Origin: UBA4738 sp002413305
GTDB taxonomy: Bacteria; Actinomycetota; UBA4738
Reading direction: 5' to 3'
Length of the DNA stretch: 64,000 nt
NCBI GenBank assembly: GCA_036847185.1
Contig: DAIUAM010000015.1
Location: 4,845-68,844, forward strand
Below the pieces are notes generated by a model. That model saw only the letters and a program-made list of their open reading frames with translations, did not search any database and was not told where the DNA came from. The position numbers were made by a program, and so were the translations under genes. This document shows positions 34,780 through 41,562 of the stretch, piece after piece (the stretch's first letter is position 1; every line of letters starts with the position of its first letter).

Positions 34780-35168
34780 GACTGCTCGCCGGCCTCCTGG
34801 TCCTCGTGGTCCTCGTGCTCCTCGGGCTCGTCGGGCTCGCTCTCGTCGGGCTCGTCGTAGACGAGCTTGCGGGCGATCGCGCTCCGGACGATCCGCAGGT
34901 CGACCCCGGGTGCCACTTCCACCGTGAAGGCTTCGTCGTCCATGCCCCGGACGGTGCCGTAGACCCCTCCGATCGTCATCACCTCGTCGCCCACGTCGAC
35001 GCTTTCGATGAGGCTCCGCTGCTGCTTCGCACGGCGCTGCTGCGGCCGGATGAGGACGAAGTAGAAGAAGCCCAGCATCACGACGAGGAAGATGAGGATG
35101 CCCGCGCTCCCGCCGGACGAGCTTCCGCTCGACGAGGACGCAGCGATTGGGATGAGGGATCCGAGCAC
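34776..35168 (-). CDS. yajC: Preprotein translocase subunit YajC
   Basis: The 130-aa protein has one transmembrane helix (about 22-42, LIFLVVMLGFFYFVLIRPQQRR) followed by the YajC signature VGDEVMTIGGVYGTVRGMDD. The last 30 residues are an acidic tail rich in Glu/Asp/His. It associates with SecDF. The GTG at 35168 follows a perfect AGGAGG site by 5 nt. Confidence 0.95.
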   Translation of the reverse strand: MLGSLIPIAASSSSGSSSGGSAGILIFLVVMLGFFYFVLIRPQQRRAKQQRSLIESVDVGDEVMTIGGVYGTVRGMDDEAFTVEVAPGVDLRIVRSAIARKLVYDEPDESEPDEPEEHEDHEDQEAGEQS

Positions 35169-35326
35169 GATGACCTCCTTCGGACCACGGCCTCGATCTA
35201 GAAGGCCGGCGCCCGCGAAAAAAACGGCGGCNNNNNNNNNNCCCCCGGGACTGGAGCAAAGAGGATTCTAGGTTCCGACCTGCGCCTTCGCAACAGACCG
35301 GGCTCCGGGGACCGTTGCCACCCCGG
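35169..35326. other. Gene-free stretch with assembly gap (Ns at 35232-35241)
   Basis: Between the ends of ruvB and yajC there are ten Ns, flanked by GGCGCCCGCGAAAAAAA on one side and CCCCCGGGACTGGAG on the other. The true length is unknown, so small genes or promoters could be missing. Reading frames that cross the gap were ignored. Confidence 0.9.
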
Positions 35327-36361
35327 TCAGAACAGCCCGGACGCCCGCGGGGCGGCCACCCCGAGGTGCTCGTACGCGGCATCGGTGATCACTCGACCGC
35401 GGGGCGTGCGCTTCAGGAACCCGATCTGCATGAGGTAGGGCTCGTAGACGTCCTCGATCGTGTCCGTCTCCTCCCCGACCGCCGCGGCCAGCGTGGACAG
35501 GCCCACGGGCCCACCTTGGAACTTGGTGGCCAGGGTGGACAGGATCGAGATGTCCAGCTTGTCCAGGCCGCATTCGTCCACCTCGAACAGCTCCAGCGCC
35601 AGCCGGGCCGAACCCTCGGAGACCACGCCGTCGCCTCGGACCTGCGCGTAGTCCCGGACCCGCTTCAGGAGCCGGTTGGCGATACGCGGCGTCCCCCGTG
35701 ACCTCCCCGCGATCTCCTCCGCCCCGGGCCGTTCGATTGGCACCTCGAGGATGCCCGCCGAGCGCTCGACCACCTGGGTCAGCTCGCCCGGGGAGTAGTA
35801 GTCGAGCCGGGGGGAGAAGCCGAACCGCTCGCGGAGCGGGAGCGTGATCCGTCCGGGCCGGGTGGTGGCCGCGACCAGCGTGAAGCTGGGGAGGTCCAGC
35901 CGGATCGAACGGGCGCTGGGCCCCTTGCCGATGATCACGTCGAGCTTGAAGTCCTCCAGCGCCGGATACAGCACCTCCTCGACCGTGCGGGGCATGCGGT
36001 GGACCTCGTCGACGAAGAGGACGTCGCCCTCCTCGAGGTTGGTCAGGATGGCGGCAAGGTCGCCCGCCCGCTCCAGGGCCGGCCCGCTGGTCGGCCGGAA
36101 ACCGACCCCCAGCTCGTTCGCCACGATGCCGGCCAGGGTGGTCTTGCCGAGACCGGGCGGGCCACTCAGGAGCACGTGGTCGAGCGGCTCGCCGCGCGCC
36201 CGGGCCCCTTCGACCAGCAGGAGGAACTGCTCCTTGATCCGCTCCTGGCCGACGAACTCGCTGAGCCACCGGGGCCGCAGGGCCGCGTCGAACTCCCGCT
36301 CCTCCTCCGGCATCTCCCCGCCCACGACCCGGACGAAGTCCTCCGCTTCCTTGCCCCTCAT
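35327..36361 (-). CDS. ruvB: Holliday junction branch-migration helicase RuvB
   Basis: The 344-aa AAA motor has LRPRWLSEFVGQERIKEQF, Walker A GPPGLGKTTLA, Walker B LFVDEVHRM, sensor 1 AATTRPGRI and a C-terminal winged helix (GFLKRTPRGRVITDAAYEHLG). It pumps DNA through Holliday junctions together with RuvA. Overlaps with ruvA indicate an operon ruvC-ruvA-ruvB. Confidence 0.97.
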   Translation of the reverse strand: MRGKEAEDFVRVVGGEMPEEEREFDAALRPRWLSEFVGQERIKEQFLLLVEGARARGEPLDHVLLSGPPGLGKTTLAGIVANELGVGFRPTSGPALERAGDLAAILTNLEEGDVLFVDEVHRMPRTVEEVLYPALEDFKLDVIIGKGPSARSIRLDLPSFTLVAATTRPGRITLPLRERFGFSPRLDYYSPGELTQVVERSAGILEVPIERPGAEEIAGRSRGTPRIANRLLKRVRDYAQVRGDGVVSEGSARLALELFEVDECGLDKLDISILSTLATKFQGGPVGLSTLAAAVGEETDTIEDVYEPYLMQIGFLKRTPRGRVITDAAYEHLGVAAPRASGLF

Positions 36362-36927
36362 CTGCCCACGCTCCTCAAGGCGTCACGCAACAACTCCTCG
36401 ACCGGGCGGTCTCCGTCCGGCGGGAGGACCAACAGGGCGTCGCGAGCCTCCTGGGCCGACAGTCCGAGGGCCAGCAGGGCTTCGCGAACCTCGGCGACCG
36501 GCCCGGTCGCTGCCGCTTCGCCGCCCAGGCCGATCCGGTCCTTCAGATCCAGCAGGATCCGGGCGGCCACCTTCTTCCCGATCCCCGGCACCAGCGTCAG
36601 CGCGGCCCCGTCGCCGGCCGTGACCGCACGGCGGATCGCGTCGGGGGCCAGCACGGACAGCACGGCGAGGGCGAGCTTCGGCCCCACCCCGGTCACGGTG
36701 ACCAGCGAGTCGAACATCCCCCGCTCGTCCGGGGTCGAGAAGCCGAACAGGATCATGGCGTCGTCGCGCACCTGCAGCCGGGTGTACAGATGGGCGGGGT
36801 GGCCGGGCGGCGGGAGTTTCGCCAGCGTGGCAGAGGGGACCAGAACATCGTAGCCGATGCCCCCCACGGCGAGCACCACGCGGTCCGCCTGCTTCTCCGA
36901 GACCTTCCCGTCCAGGAACGAGATCAT
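36358..36927 (-). CDS. ruvA: Holliday junction DNA-binding protein RuvA
   Basis: The 189-aa protein has MISFLDGKVSEKQADRVVL (OB domain), helix-hairpin-helix motifs TVTGVGPKLALAVLS and LVPGIGKKVAARILLDL, and a C-terminal domain III (VREALLALGLSAQEARDAL) that contacts RuvB. ATG 36927 overlaps the ruvC stop. Confidence 0.96.
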   Translation of the reverse strand: MISFLDGKVSEKQADRVVLAVGGIGYDVLVPSATLAKLPPPGHPAHLYTRLQVRDDAMILFGFSTPDERGMFDSLVTVTGVGPKLALAVLSVLAPDAIRRAVTAGDGAALTLVPGIGKKVAARILLDLKDRIGLGGEAAATGPVAEVREALLALGLSAQEARDALLVLPPDGDRPVEELLRDALRSVGR

Positions 36928-37433
36928 CGAACCGCCGCCCGCTGGCGCTCCCGGAGCCGGGACTGCTGCAGGTGGCACACGGCCACGGCCACCGCGTCCG
37001 CGGCGTCGGGGTCATCGGGGACGCCTTCGACCTGCAGCAACCGGACCAGCCCGTGCCGGACGGTCTCCTTCGTCGCGTTGCCCACCCCCGTCACCGCCAT
37101 CTTCACCTCGAGCGGCGCGTACTCCTCGACCAGGATGCCGGCCTGGGCGGCTGCGAGCACGATCACCCCGGACGCCCGTGCCACCTCCATCCCGCTGGGT
37201 GCGTTCCGCCCCCACATCAGCCGTTCCATGGCCATCGCCACAGGCGCCTCCTCGAGGAGGATCTCCTGTACCCGGGCGTAGATCCGCCGGAGGCGTTCGG
37301 AGACGGGCAGGCCCGCAGGGGTCCGGAACGTCTCCGCTCGGTCCACCCGCGGCGACCGGTCACCTCGGCGCACCAACGCCAAGCCGACCGCGGCCATGCC
37401 CGGGTCGACGCCCAGGACGAGCTCATCGAACAT
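36924..37433 (-). CDS. ruvC: Crossover junction endodeoxyribonuclease RuvC
   Basis: The 169-aa resolvase has the acidic catalytic residues in VLGVDPGMAAVG (D9), MAMERLMWGRN (E) and DDPDAADAVAVAVCH (paired D). It cuts Holliday junctions symmetrically. ATG 37433 has a TACCCT hexamer 10 nt upstream, so the ruvCAB operon probably has a leaderless transcript that starts here. Confidence 0.96.
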   Translation of the reverse strand: MFDELVLGVDPGMAAVGLALVRRGDRSPRVDRAETFRTPAGLPVSERLRRIYARVQEILLEEAPVAMAMERLMWGRNAPSGMEVARASGVIVLAAAQAGILVEEYAPLEVKMAVTGVGNATKETVRHGLVRLLQVEGVPDDPDAADAVAVAVCHLQQSRLRERQRAAVR

Positions 37434-37443
37434 ACGTTCACGT

Positions 37444-37449
37444 AGGGTA
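37444..37449 (-). promoter_or_regulatory. -10 element TACCCT of ruvCAB (leaderless)
   Basis: TANNNT hexamer 10 nt before the ruvC ATG. Confidence 0.45.
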
Positions 37450-37518
37450 CCCCGGGCCCGCGACACGCGCAATCACACGGGTGTGATTGCGCCTTCGAGG
37501 CGCCGGTCGACGCCCCGA

Positions 37519-38268
37519 TCACCCGGCTTCGGCCAGGATCTCCTCGGGGATGTCGAAGTTCGAGAAGACGTTCTGAACGTCCTCGAGGTCCTCCAGCGCC
37601 TCGATCAGCCGCAGGACGGATTCCGCCTTGTCCCGGCCCACCGGCACGGAGTTCTGCGGGAGGTACGTTAGTTCGGAGGAGACCACCTCGATGCCCGCCT
37701 CCTCGAGCGCGGTACGGACGTCCGCCAAGCGCTCGGGCTCGGTGACGAGCTCCCACTGGTCGCCGGCGTCGCGAAGGTCGTCGGCACCCGCTTCGAGCAC
37801 GACCTCCAGGAGCCGCTCCTCGTCGGGGGCTACGGCCTTGTCGATCACGATCAGTCCCCGCCGGTCGAACATCCACGCCACACTCCCGGGGTCGCCGAGG
37901 TTGCCGCCCAGCCGGGTGAAAGCGTGCCGGACGTCGGAGCTCGTCCGGTTGCGGTTGTCGGTCATGGCTTCGACCAGCAGCGCCACCCCACCCGGTCCGA
38001 ATCCCTCGTAGGTCACCTCGTCGAAGCGAGCCCCGCCGCCCTCCCCCGCCCCGCGCTTGATGGCACGGTCGATGTTGTCGACCGGGACCGAATAGTCGCG
38101 GGCCTTCTGGACCGCGGAGGCCAGGGTCATGTTCCCGTCGACGTTCGCCCCGCCCTCCCGCGCCGCCACCTCGATGGCCCGCAGGAGCTTGCCGTACATC
38201 TGCCCGCGCTTCTCGTCGGTGGCGGACTTCTTGCGCTTGATCTGCGCCCACTTAGAGTGACCCGACAT
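37519..38268 (-). CDS. yebC: YebC/TACO1-family translation or regulatory factor
   Basis: The 249-aa protein starts MSGHSKWAQIKRKKSATDEKRG, the family hallmark, and has GFGPGGVALLVEAMTDNRNRT. YebC-type proteins have been described as transcription regulators and, more recently, as factors that relieve ribosome stalling at proline stretches. In actinobacteria the gene lies directly between pdxT and ruvC, as here. The start is ATG 38268 with a GGAGGAG site. Confidence 0.95.
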   Translation of the reverse strand: MSGHSKWAQIKRKKSATDEKRGQMYGKLLRAIEVAAREGGANVDGNMTLASAVQKARDYSVPVDNIDRAIKRGAGEGGGARFDEVTYEGFGPGGVALLVEAMTDNRNRTSSDVRHAFTRLGGNLGDPGSVAWMFDRRGLIVIDKAVAPDEERLLEVVLEAGADDLRDAGDQWELVTEPERLADVRTALEEAGIEVVSSELTYLPQNSVPVGRDKAESVLRLIEALEDLEDVQNVFSNFDIPEEILAEAG

Positions 38269-38282
38269 CCCCGCTCCTCCTC

Positions 38283-38840
38283 TCAGCCCGCCAGTTCGAG
38301 CAGCCGCGCGTGCAGGCGCGGATCGCCCGCGATCTCGGGATGGAAGGACGTCGCCAGGAGCTTACCCTCCTGGACCGCCACGGGATGCTCCGCGTACCGC
38401 GCGAGGACCTCGACCCCCGGGCCGGTCGCTTCGATCAGCGGAGCGCGGATGAACACGCCGCGGACCGGTCCGACGCCTTCGACCTGGAGGTCCGCCTCGA
38501 ACGAATCCGTCTGCCGCCCGTACGCGTTGCGGCGTACGTCGATGTCGAGGAGCCGGAAGAGGGATCCGCCATCAGTCACCCGCCGGGCCATCACGATCAG
38601 GCCGGCGCAGGTCCCGAGGATCGGCAAACCAGCTTCGGCCCGCCGGCGGATCGGTTCGACCAAGCCGTAGAGCGTGGCCAGCCGGGCGATCGAGGTGGAC
38701 TCGCCCCCGGGGATGGCCAGGCAGTCCACGTCCTCGAGCTCCTCGGGCCGGCGGACCTCGACGGGCGCCGCCCCGCACAGGGCAAACATCGCCGCGTGCT
38801 CGCGGAAGTCGCCCTGCAAGGCCAGGACCCCGGCTTTCAT
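38283..38840 (-). CDS. pdxT: Pyridoxal 5'-phosphate synthase glutaminase subunit PdxT
   Basis: The 185-aa class I glutaminase has GVLALQGDFREH, the oxyanion and nucleophile motifs IPGGESTSI and GTCAGLI (cysteine nucleophile), and the His-Glu pair in SFHPEIAGD. It supplies ammonia to PdxS for PLP synthesis. ATG 38840 has a TATCAT hexamer 9 nt upstream, so pdxT can be transcribed on its own. Its usual partner pdxS is 7.9 kb away, beyond the island. Confidence 0.95.
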   Translation of the reverse strand: MKAGVLALQGDFREHAAMFALCGAAPVEVRRPEELEDVDCLAIPGGESTSIARLATLYGLVEPIRRRAEAGLPILGTCAGLIVMARRVTDGGSLFRLLDIDVRRNAYGRQTDSFEADLQVEGVGPVRGVFIRAPLIEATGPGVEVLARYAEHPVAVQEGKLLATSFHPEIAGDPRLHARLLELAG

Positions 38841-38849
38841 CCTTGTGCC

Positions 38850-38855
38850 ATGATA
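38850..38855 (-). promoter_or_regulatory. -10 element TATCAT of pdxT (leaderless)
   Basis: TANNNT hexamer 9 nt before the pdxT ATG. It would let pdxT (and yebC) be expressed although pdxS has been separated by the island. Confidence 0.5.
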
Positions 38856-39069
38856 CGAGCGGCTTCCAGCCGCCCTTCCCCGTGTCACTGCCGAGAGCTA
38901 GACTCTGTCGTGGGAATGACAGGGGTGTAATTCGAGGGGTCAGGTCGTCATCGAGCCGAAGACCAAGCCATCGCAGCCAGGACGCGCGCCGCTCATAGCC
39001 GCGCTCGAGTCGGCGCGAGAGCTTCATGCGAGCACGTTTCGTAGCATCGAGACTGGCTTCCTCGAGGCG

Positions 39070-39714
39070 ATGCGTGCGTTCGACGAGCTGTTCGCCTCTG
39101 GCGTGGCCACGCAGGGCGACAACCAGAACGGGAAGGGCGACTTCTTCAACGATCTCCTGGCGGTGCTGCTGGAGAACTGCTCGGGAAAGTTGCTGCACTC
39201 GCGTCCCGACGTCCCGGGATACAGCTTCACGACCCACAAGCTCGACTTGGCCTATCCGGCAGCCGGCAAGGTTCTCCTCACGATCGAGACCAAAGCCACC
39301 GGCGCGCCGAAGAACCCTCGGAACCCGAAGCAGAAACACCTTGGCGGGCGTGCCGGCTCGGCCGACCTGGACAAGAGGATCAAGGAGGCCTCATTCAAGA
39401 ACGTGGACATGAAGGCGGCCGCTGCGCAAGAGGAAGGCCTCGGTGGCGGACCGACCTCCGACCTGCGGGCTTTCCTCCGGCACGGAAGGCCTCACAGCTA
39501 TCTCTTCCTCTCGGTTCGAGTCCGGGATGAGGCCGACCTCAAGAAGTCGATCCAGTTCGCTCGAATTGCGGCGATGTGGTTCGAGGAATGTGGCTTGTAC
39601 TGCTACGGGTGGAATCCGGAACACAGTTCCTATGAACCCAAACTTGTTCCGCGAGAGATCCGCATGGATGTCGTCCTGTCCGGGATCTGCACGACGCTGA
39701 GGAACCTGCCCTGA
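39070..39714 (+). CDS. Type II restriction endonuclease, PD-(D/E)XK fold (putative)
   Basis: The ORF (214 aa from ATG 39070) precedes and overlaps an adenine methylase gene. It has the nuclease core pattern KLDLAYPAAGKVLLTIETKATG: an acidic D59 on a beta strand, then E73-x-K75. An upstream helix, GKGDFFNDLLAVLLEN, carries another conserved-looking acid. This fits a metal-dependent PD-(D/E)XK restriction enzyme. The start is uncertain. The frame is open back to 38920, and the 40 residues before ATG (IEPKTKPSQPGRAPLIAALE onward) look protein-like, yet no ATG, GTG or TTG occurs in frame there. Function is inferred from the fold pattern and partner gene; the target sequence is unknown. Confidence 0.7.
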   Translation: MRAFDELFASGVATQGDNQNGKGDFFNDLLAVLLENCSGKLLHSRPDVPGYSFTTHKLDLAYPAAGKVLLTIETKATGAPKNPRNPKQKHLGGRAGSADLDKRIKEASFKNVDMKAAAAQEEGLGGGPTSDLRAFLRHGRPHSYLFLSVRVRDEADLKKSIQFARIAAMWFEECGLYCYGWNPEHSSYEPKLVPREIRMDVVLSGICTTLRNLP

Positions 39715-41369
39715 TGTCCCGCGAGGTCGACCAAAGCAGGAAGGCGAGAGGCGCCTTCTTCACGCCGCCGGCGATCGCGGAATACCTGGCCGCCTGGGCT
39801 GTGGGAGATGACCCGAGCTCCACAGTTCTCGACCCAACGTGCGGGGAGGCTGTCTTCCTCCTGGCCGCGGCGCGACGACTCCGACAGGTCGGATGCCCCA
39901 CCGACGAGTTGGACGAGCACGTGTTCGGAGTCGATCTCCATCCAGAGTCCTTAGCGACCGCGCTCACCCTGCTGCGGGACGAAGGACTCGATGCCCACCT
40001 CATCGAGGACGACTTCTTCAACATCGCTACCCCAGCCCAGCTCGGCTCGCCCCTGCCCGAAGTCGATGCGGTTATCGGCAATCCCCCGTTCGTCCGCTAC
40101 CAAGAGCATCGGGGCGAAGCTCGCAGACGAGCGGCACAGGCTGCCCTCGCTCAGGGCGTCCAACTGTCGGGGCTCGCCTCCTCGTGGGCCGCTCTGCTCG
40201 TCCACGCCTGCGGATTCCTCAAGCAGGAAGGCCGTCTGGCCATGGTCGTACCTGCTGAACTCCTCACCGTTCAATACGCCGAACCTATTCGGCGGTGGCT
40301 CCGCGAGCGTTTCGCGGCCGTGCACCTGGTGATGTTCGAGCGGTTGCAGTTCGCAGACGCACTCGAGAAAGTCGTGCTGCTGGTGGCTCGAGGATCAGGG
40401 GGCTGCGAGTCCTTCTCCCTCTACCAGGTGGAAAATGCTCAGGATCTCGCGAAGCTTCGCCCGTTCGACCATCTGAACGTGACTCCCCCCGACTCGGGCA
40501 AGTGGACCGATGTCCTGTTGACAAGCTCGCAGCGGCGAGCGTTCCGGCAAGTCACCTCTGAATCATTCGTCCCCCTCGCCGCTTACGGGACCGTTGAACT
40601 CGGGACCGTCACCGGAGCCAACGACTTCTTCGCGCTCTCCGATGAGACAAGGCTGACCTATCGGTTGAACGAGGGTCAGGTGACTCGCATAAGCCCTCCC
40701 GGCACACGCCACCTGAGGGGCCTCGCCTTCACGGAGCAGGATTGGGAAGATTGCCGGCGGGTGGGTGACGCCGTCTGGCTTCTCTATCCCCATTCGGCGG
40801 ACATGACCGTCCAGCTGCAGCGCTACGTCGAGGTGGGCGAGCAGCGCGGGATCGACAAGGCATACAAGTGCCGGATCCGAACGCCATGGTGGCGACCCCC
40901 AGTCGTCACGGCGCCCGACCTCTTCTTCACGTACATGAGCCACCGCTACCCACGCCTGATCCAGAACCGGGCCGGCACGACATTCCTCAACTCGATGCAT
41001 GGAGTGAGATTGGGTTCAGATCATGACCGGATGGTGCGTGAAGCTCTGCCCCTTCTGTGCTTGAACACGGTCACGATGCTCGGTGCAGAGGTCAACGGAC
41101 GCTCGTACGGCGGCGGAATCTTGAAGATGGAGCCGAGAGAGGCTGCCCAGCTTCCCTTGCCAGGGCCCATCGTGTTGCGTCGAGCATGGACTGCCTTGCG
41201 GCCGCAAGCGAAGGAACTGGACGCTCTGCTTCGGGCAGGAGCGTGGGAGTCCGTGGTCGCGCGCGTCGATGAGGAGCTCTTGGTGAAGGCAATCAATCTT
41301 CAGACCGACGCCACCGGAGACCTGATTGAGGCCTTGAGCTCTCTGCGAGAACGCCGGCTAGGAGGGTGA
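39714..41369 (+). CDS. N6-adenine DNA methyltransferase (type II, TaqI/Eco57I-like)
   Basis: The 551-aa protein has motif X (GAFFTPPAIAEYLAAWAV, 13-30), the SAM-binding motif I (VLDPTCGEAVFLLAA, 38-52), an acidic motif (VFGVDLHPESL) and catalytic motif IV NPPF (123-126). The C-terminal half should be the target-recognition domain, with MHGVRLG and GGGILKMEPREAAQLPLP as in TaqI-like enzymes. It would methylate adenine in the recognition site and protect host DNA from the adjacent endonuclease. The start ATG overlaps the nuclease stop (TGATG). Confidence 0.88.
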   Translation: MSREVDQSRKARGAFFTPPAIAEYLAAWAVGDDPSSTVLDPTCGEAVFLLAAARRLRQVGCPTDELDEHVFGVDLHPESLATALTLLRDEGLDAHLIEDDFFNIATPAQLGSPLPEVDAVIGNPPFVRYQEHRGEARRRAAQAALAQGVQLSGLASSWAALLVHACGFLKQEGRLAMVVPAELLTVQYAEPIRRWLRERFAAVHLVMFERLQFADALEKVVLLVARGSGGCESFSLYQVENAQDLAKLRPFDHLNVTPPDSGKWTDVLLTSSQRRAFRQVTSESFVPLAAYGTVELGTVTGANDFFALSDETRLTYRLNEGQVTRISPPGTRHLRGLAFTEQDWEDCRRVGDAVWLLYPHSADMTVQLQRYVEVGEQRGIDKAYKCRIRTPWWRPPVVTAPDLFFTYMSHRYPRLIQNRAGTTFLNSMHGVRLGSDHDRMVREALPLLCLNTVTMLGAEVNGRSYGGGILKMEPREAAQLPLPGPIVLRRAWTALRPQAKELDALLRAGAWESVVARVDEELLVKAINLQTDATGDLIEALSSLRERRLGG

Positions 41370-41370
41370 G

Positions 41371-41562
41371 ATGGACTTGCGTTGCCCACGATGTGGCTCC
41401 GAGAACCTGACCTCGTTTACTCCGCACCTGTCTACGTCGACGTGACGGCCGGGAACAGAGAGGTGGAGCGTGTTTGTCGTGCTCGATGAGGATGTTCCAT
41501 TCGATGGCTGGGCGATGTGCGGCGGCCGATGGTCTGGCCTCCTACCCCGCTTCTCCCAGTAG
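41371..41562 (+). pseudogene. Small zinc-ribbon ORF with two compensating frameshifts
   Basis: Just after the methylase stop, with GGAGGG upstream, ATG 41371 opens MDLRCPRCGSENLTSFTPHL and hits a stop at 41443. Protein-like sequence continues in another frame at about 41424-41466 (APVYVDVTAGNREVERV) and returns to the first frame at about 41470 (FVVLDEDVPFDGWAMCGG), ending at 41562. Joined, these give a plausible ~63-residue zinc-ribbon protein (CPRC near the start). Either the gene is broken by a +1/-1 pair or the assembly has two small errors. The tail overlaps the end of the convergent large gene by 21 bp. Confidence 0.5.

Noticed and set aside
34780..35382. 440-aa HD-protein frame that runs through the N gap
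   Set aside because: It crosses unknown bases and yajC; the HD protein starts at GTG 34779, coupled to yajC.
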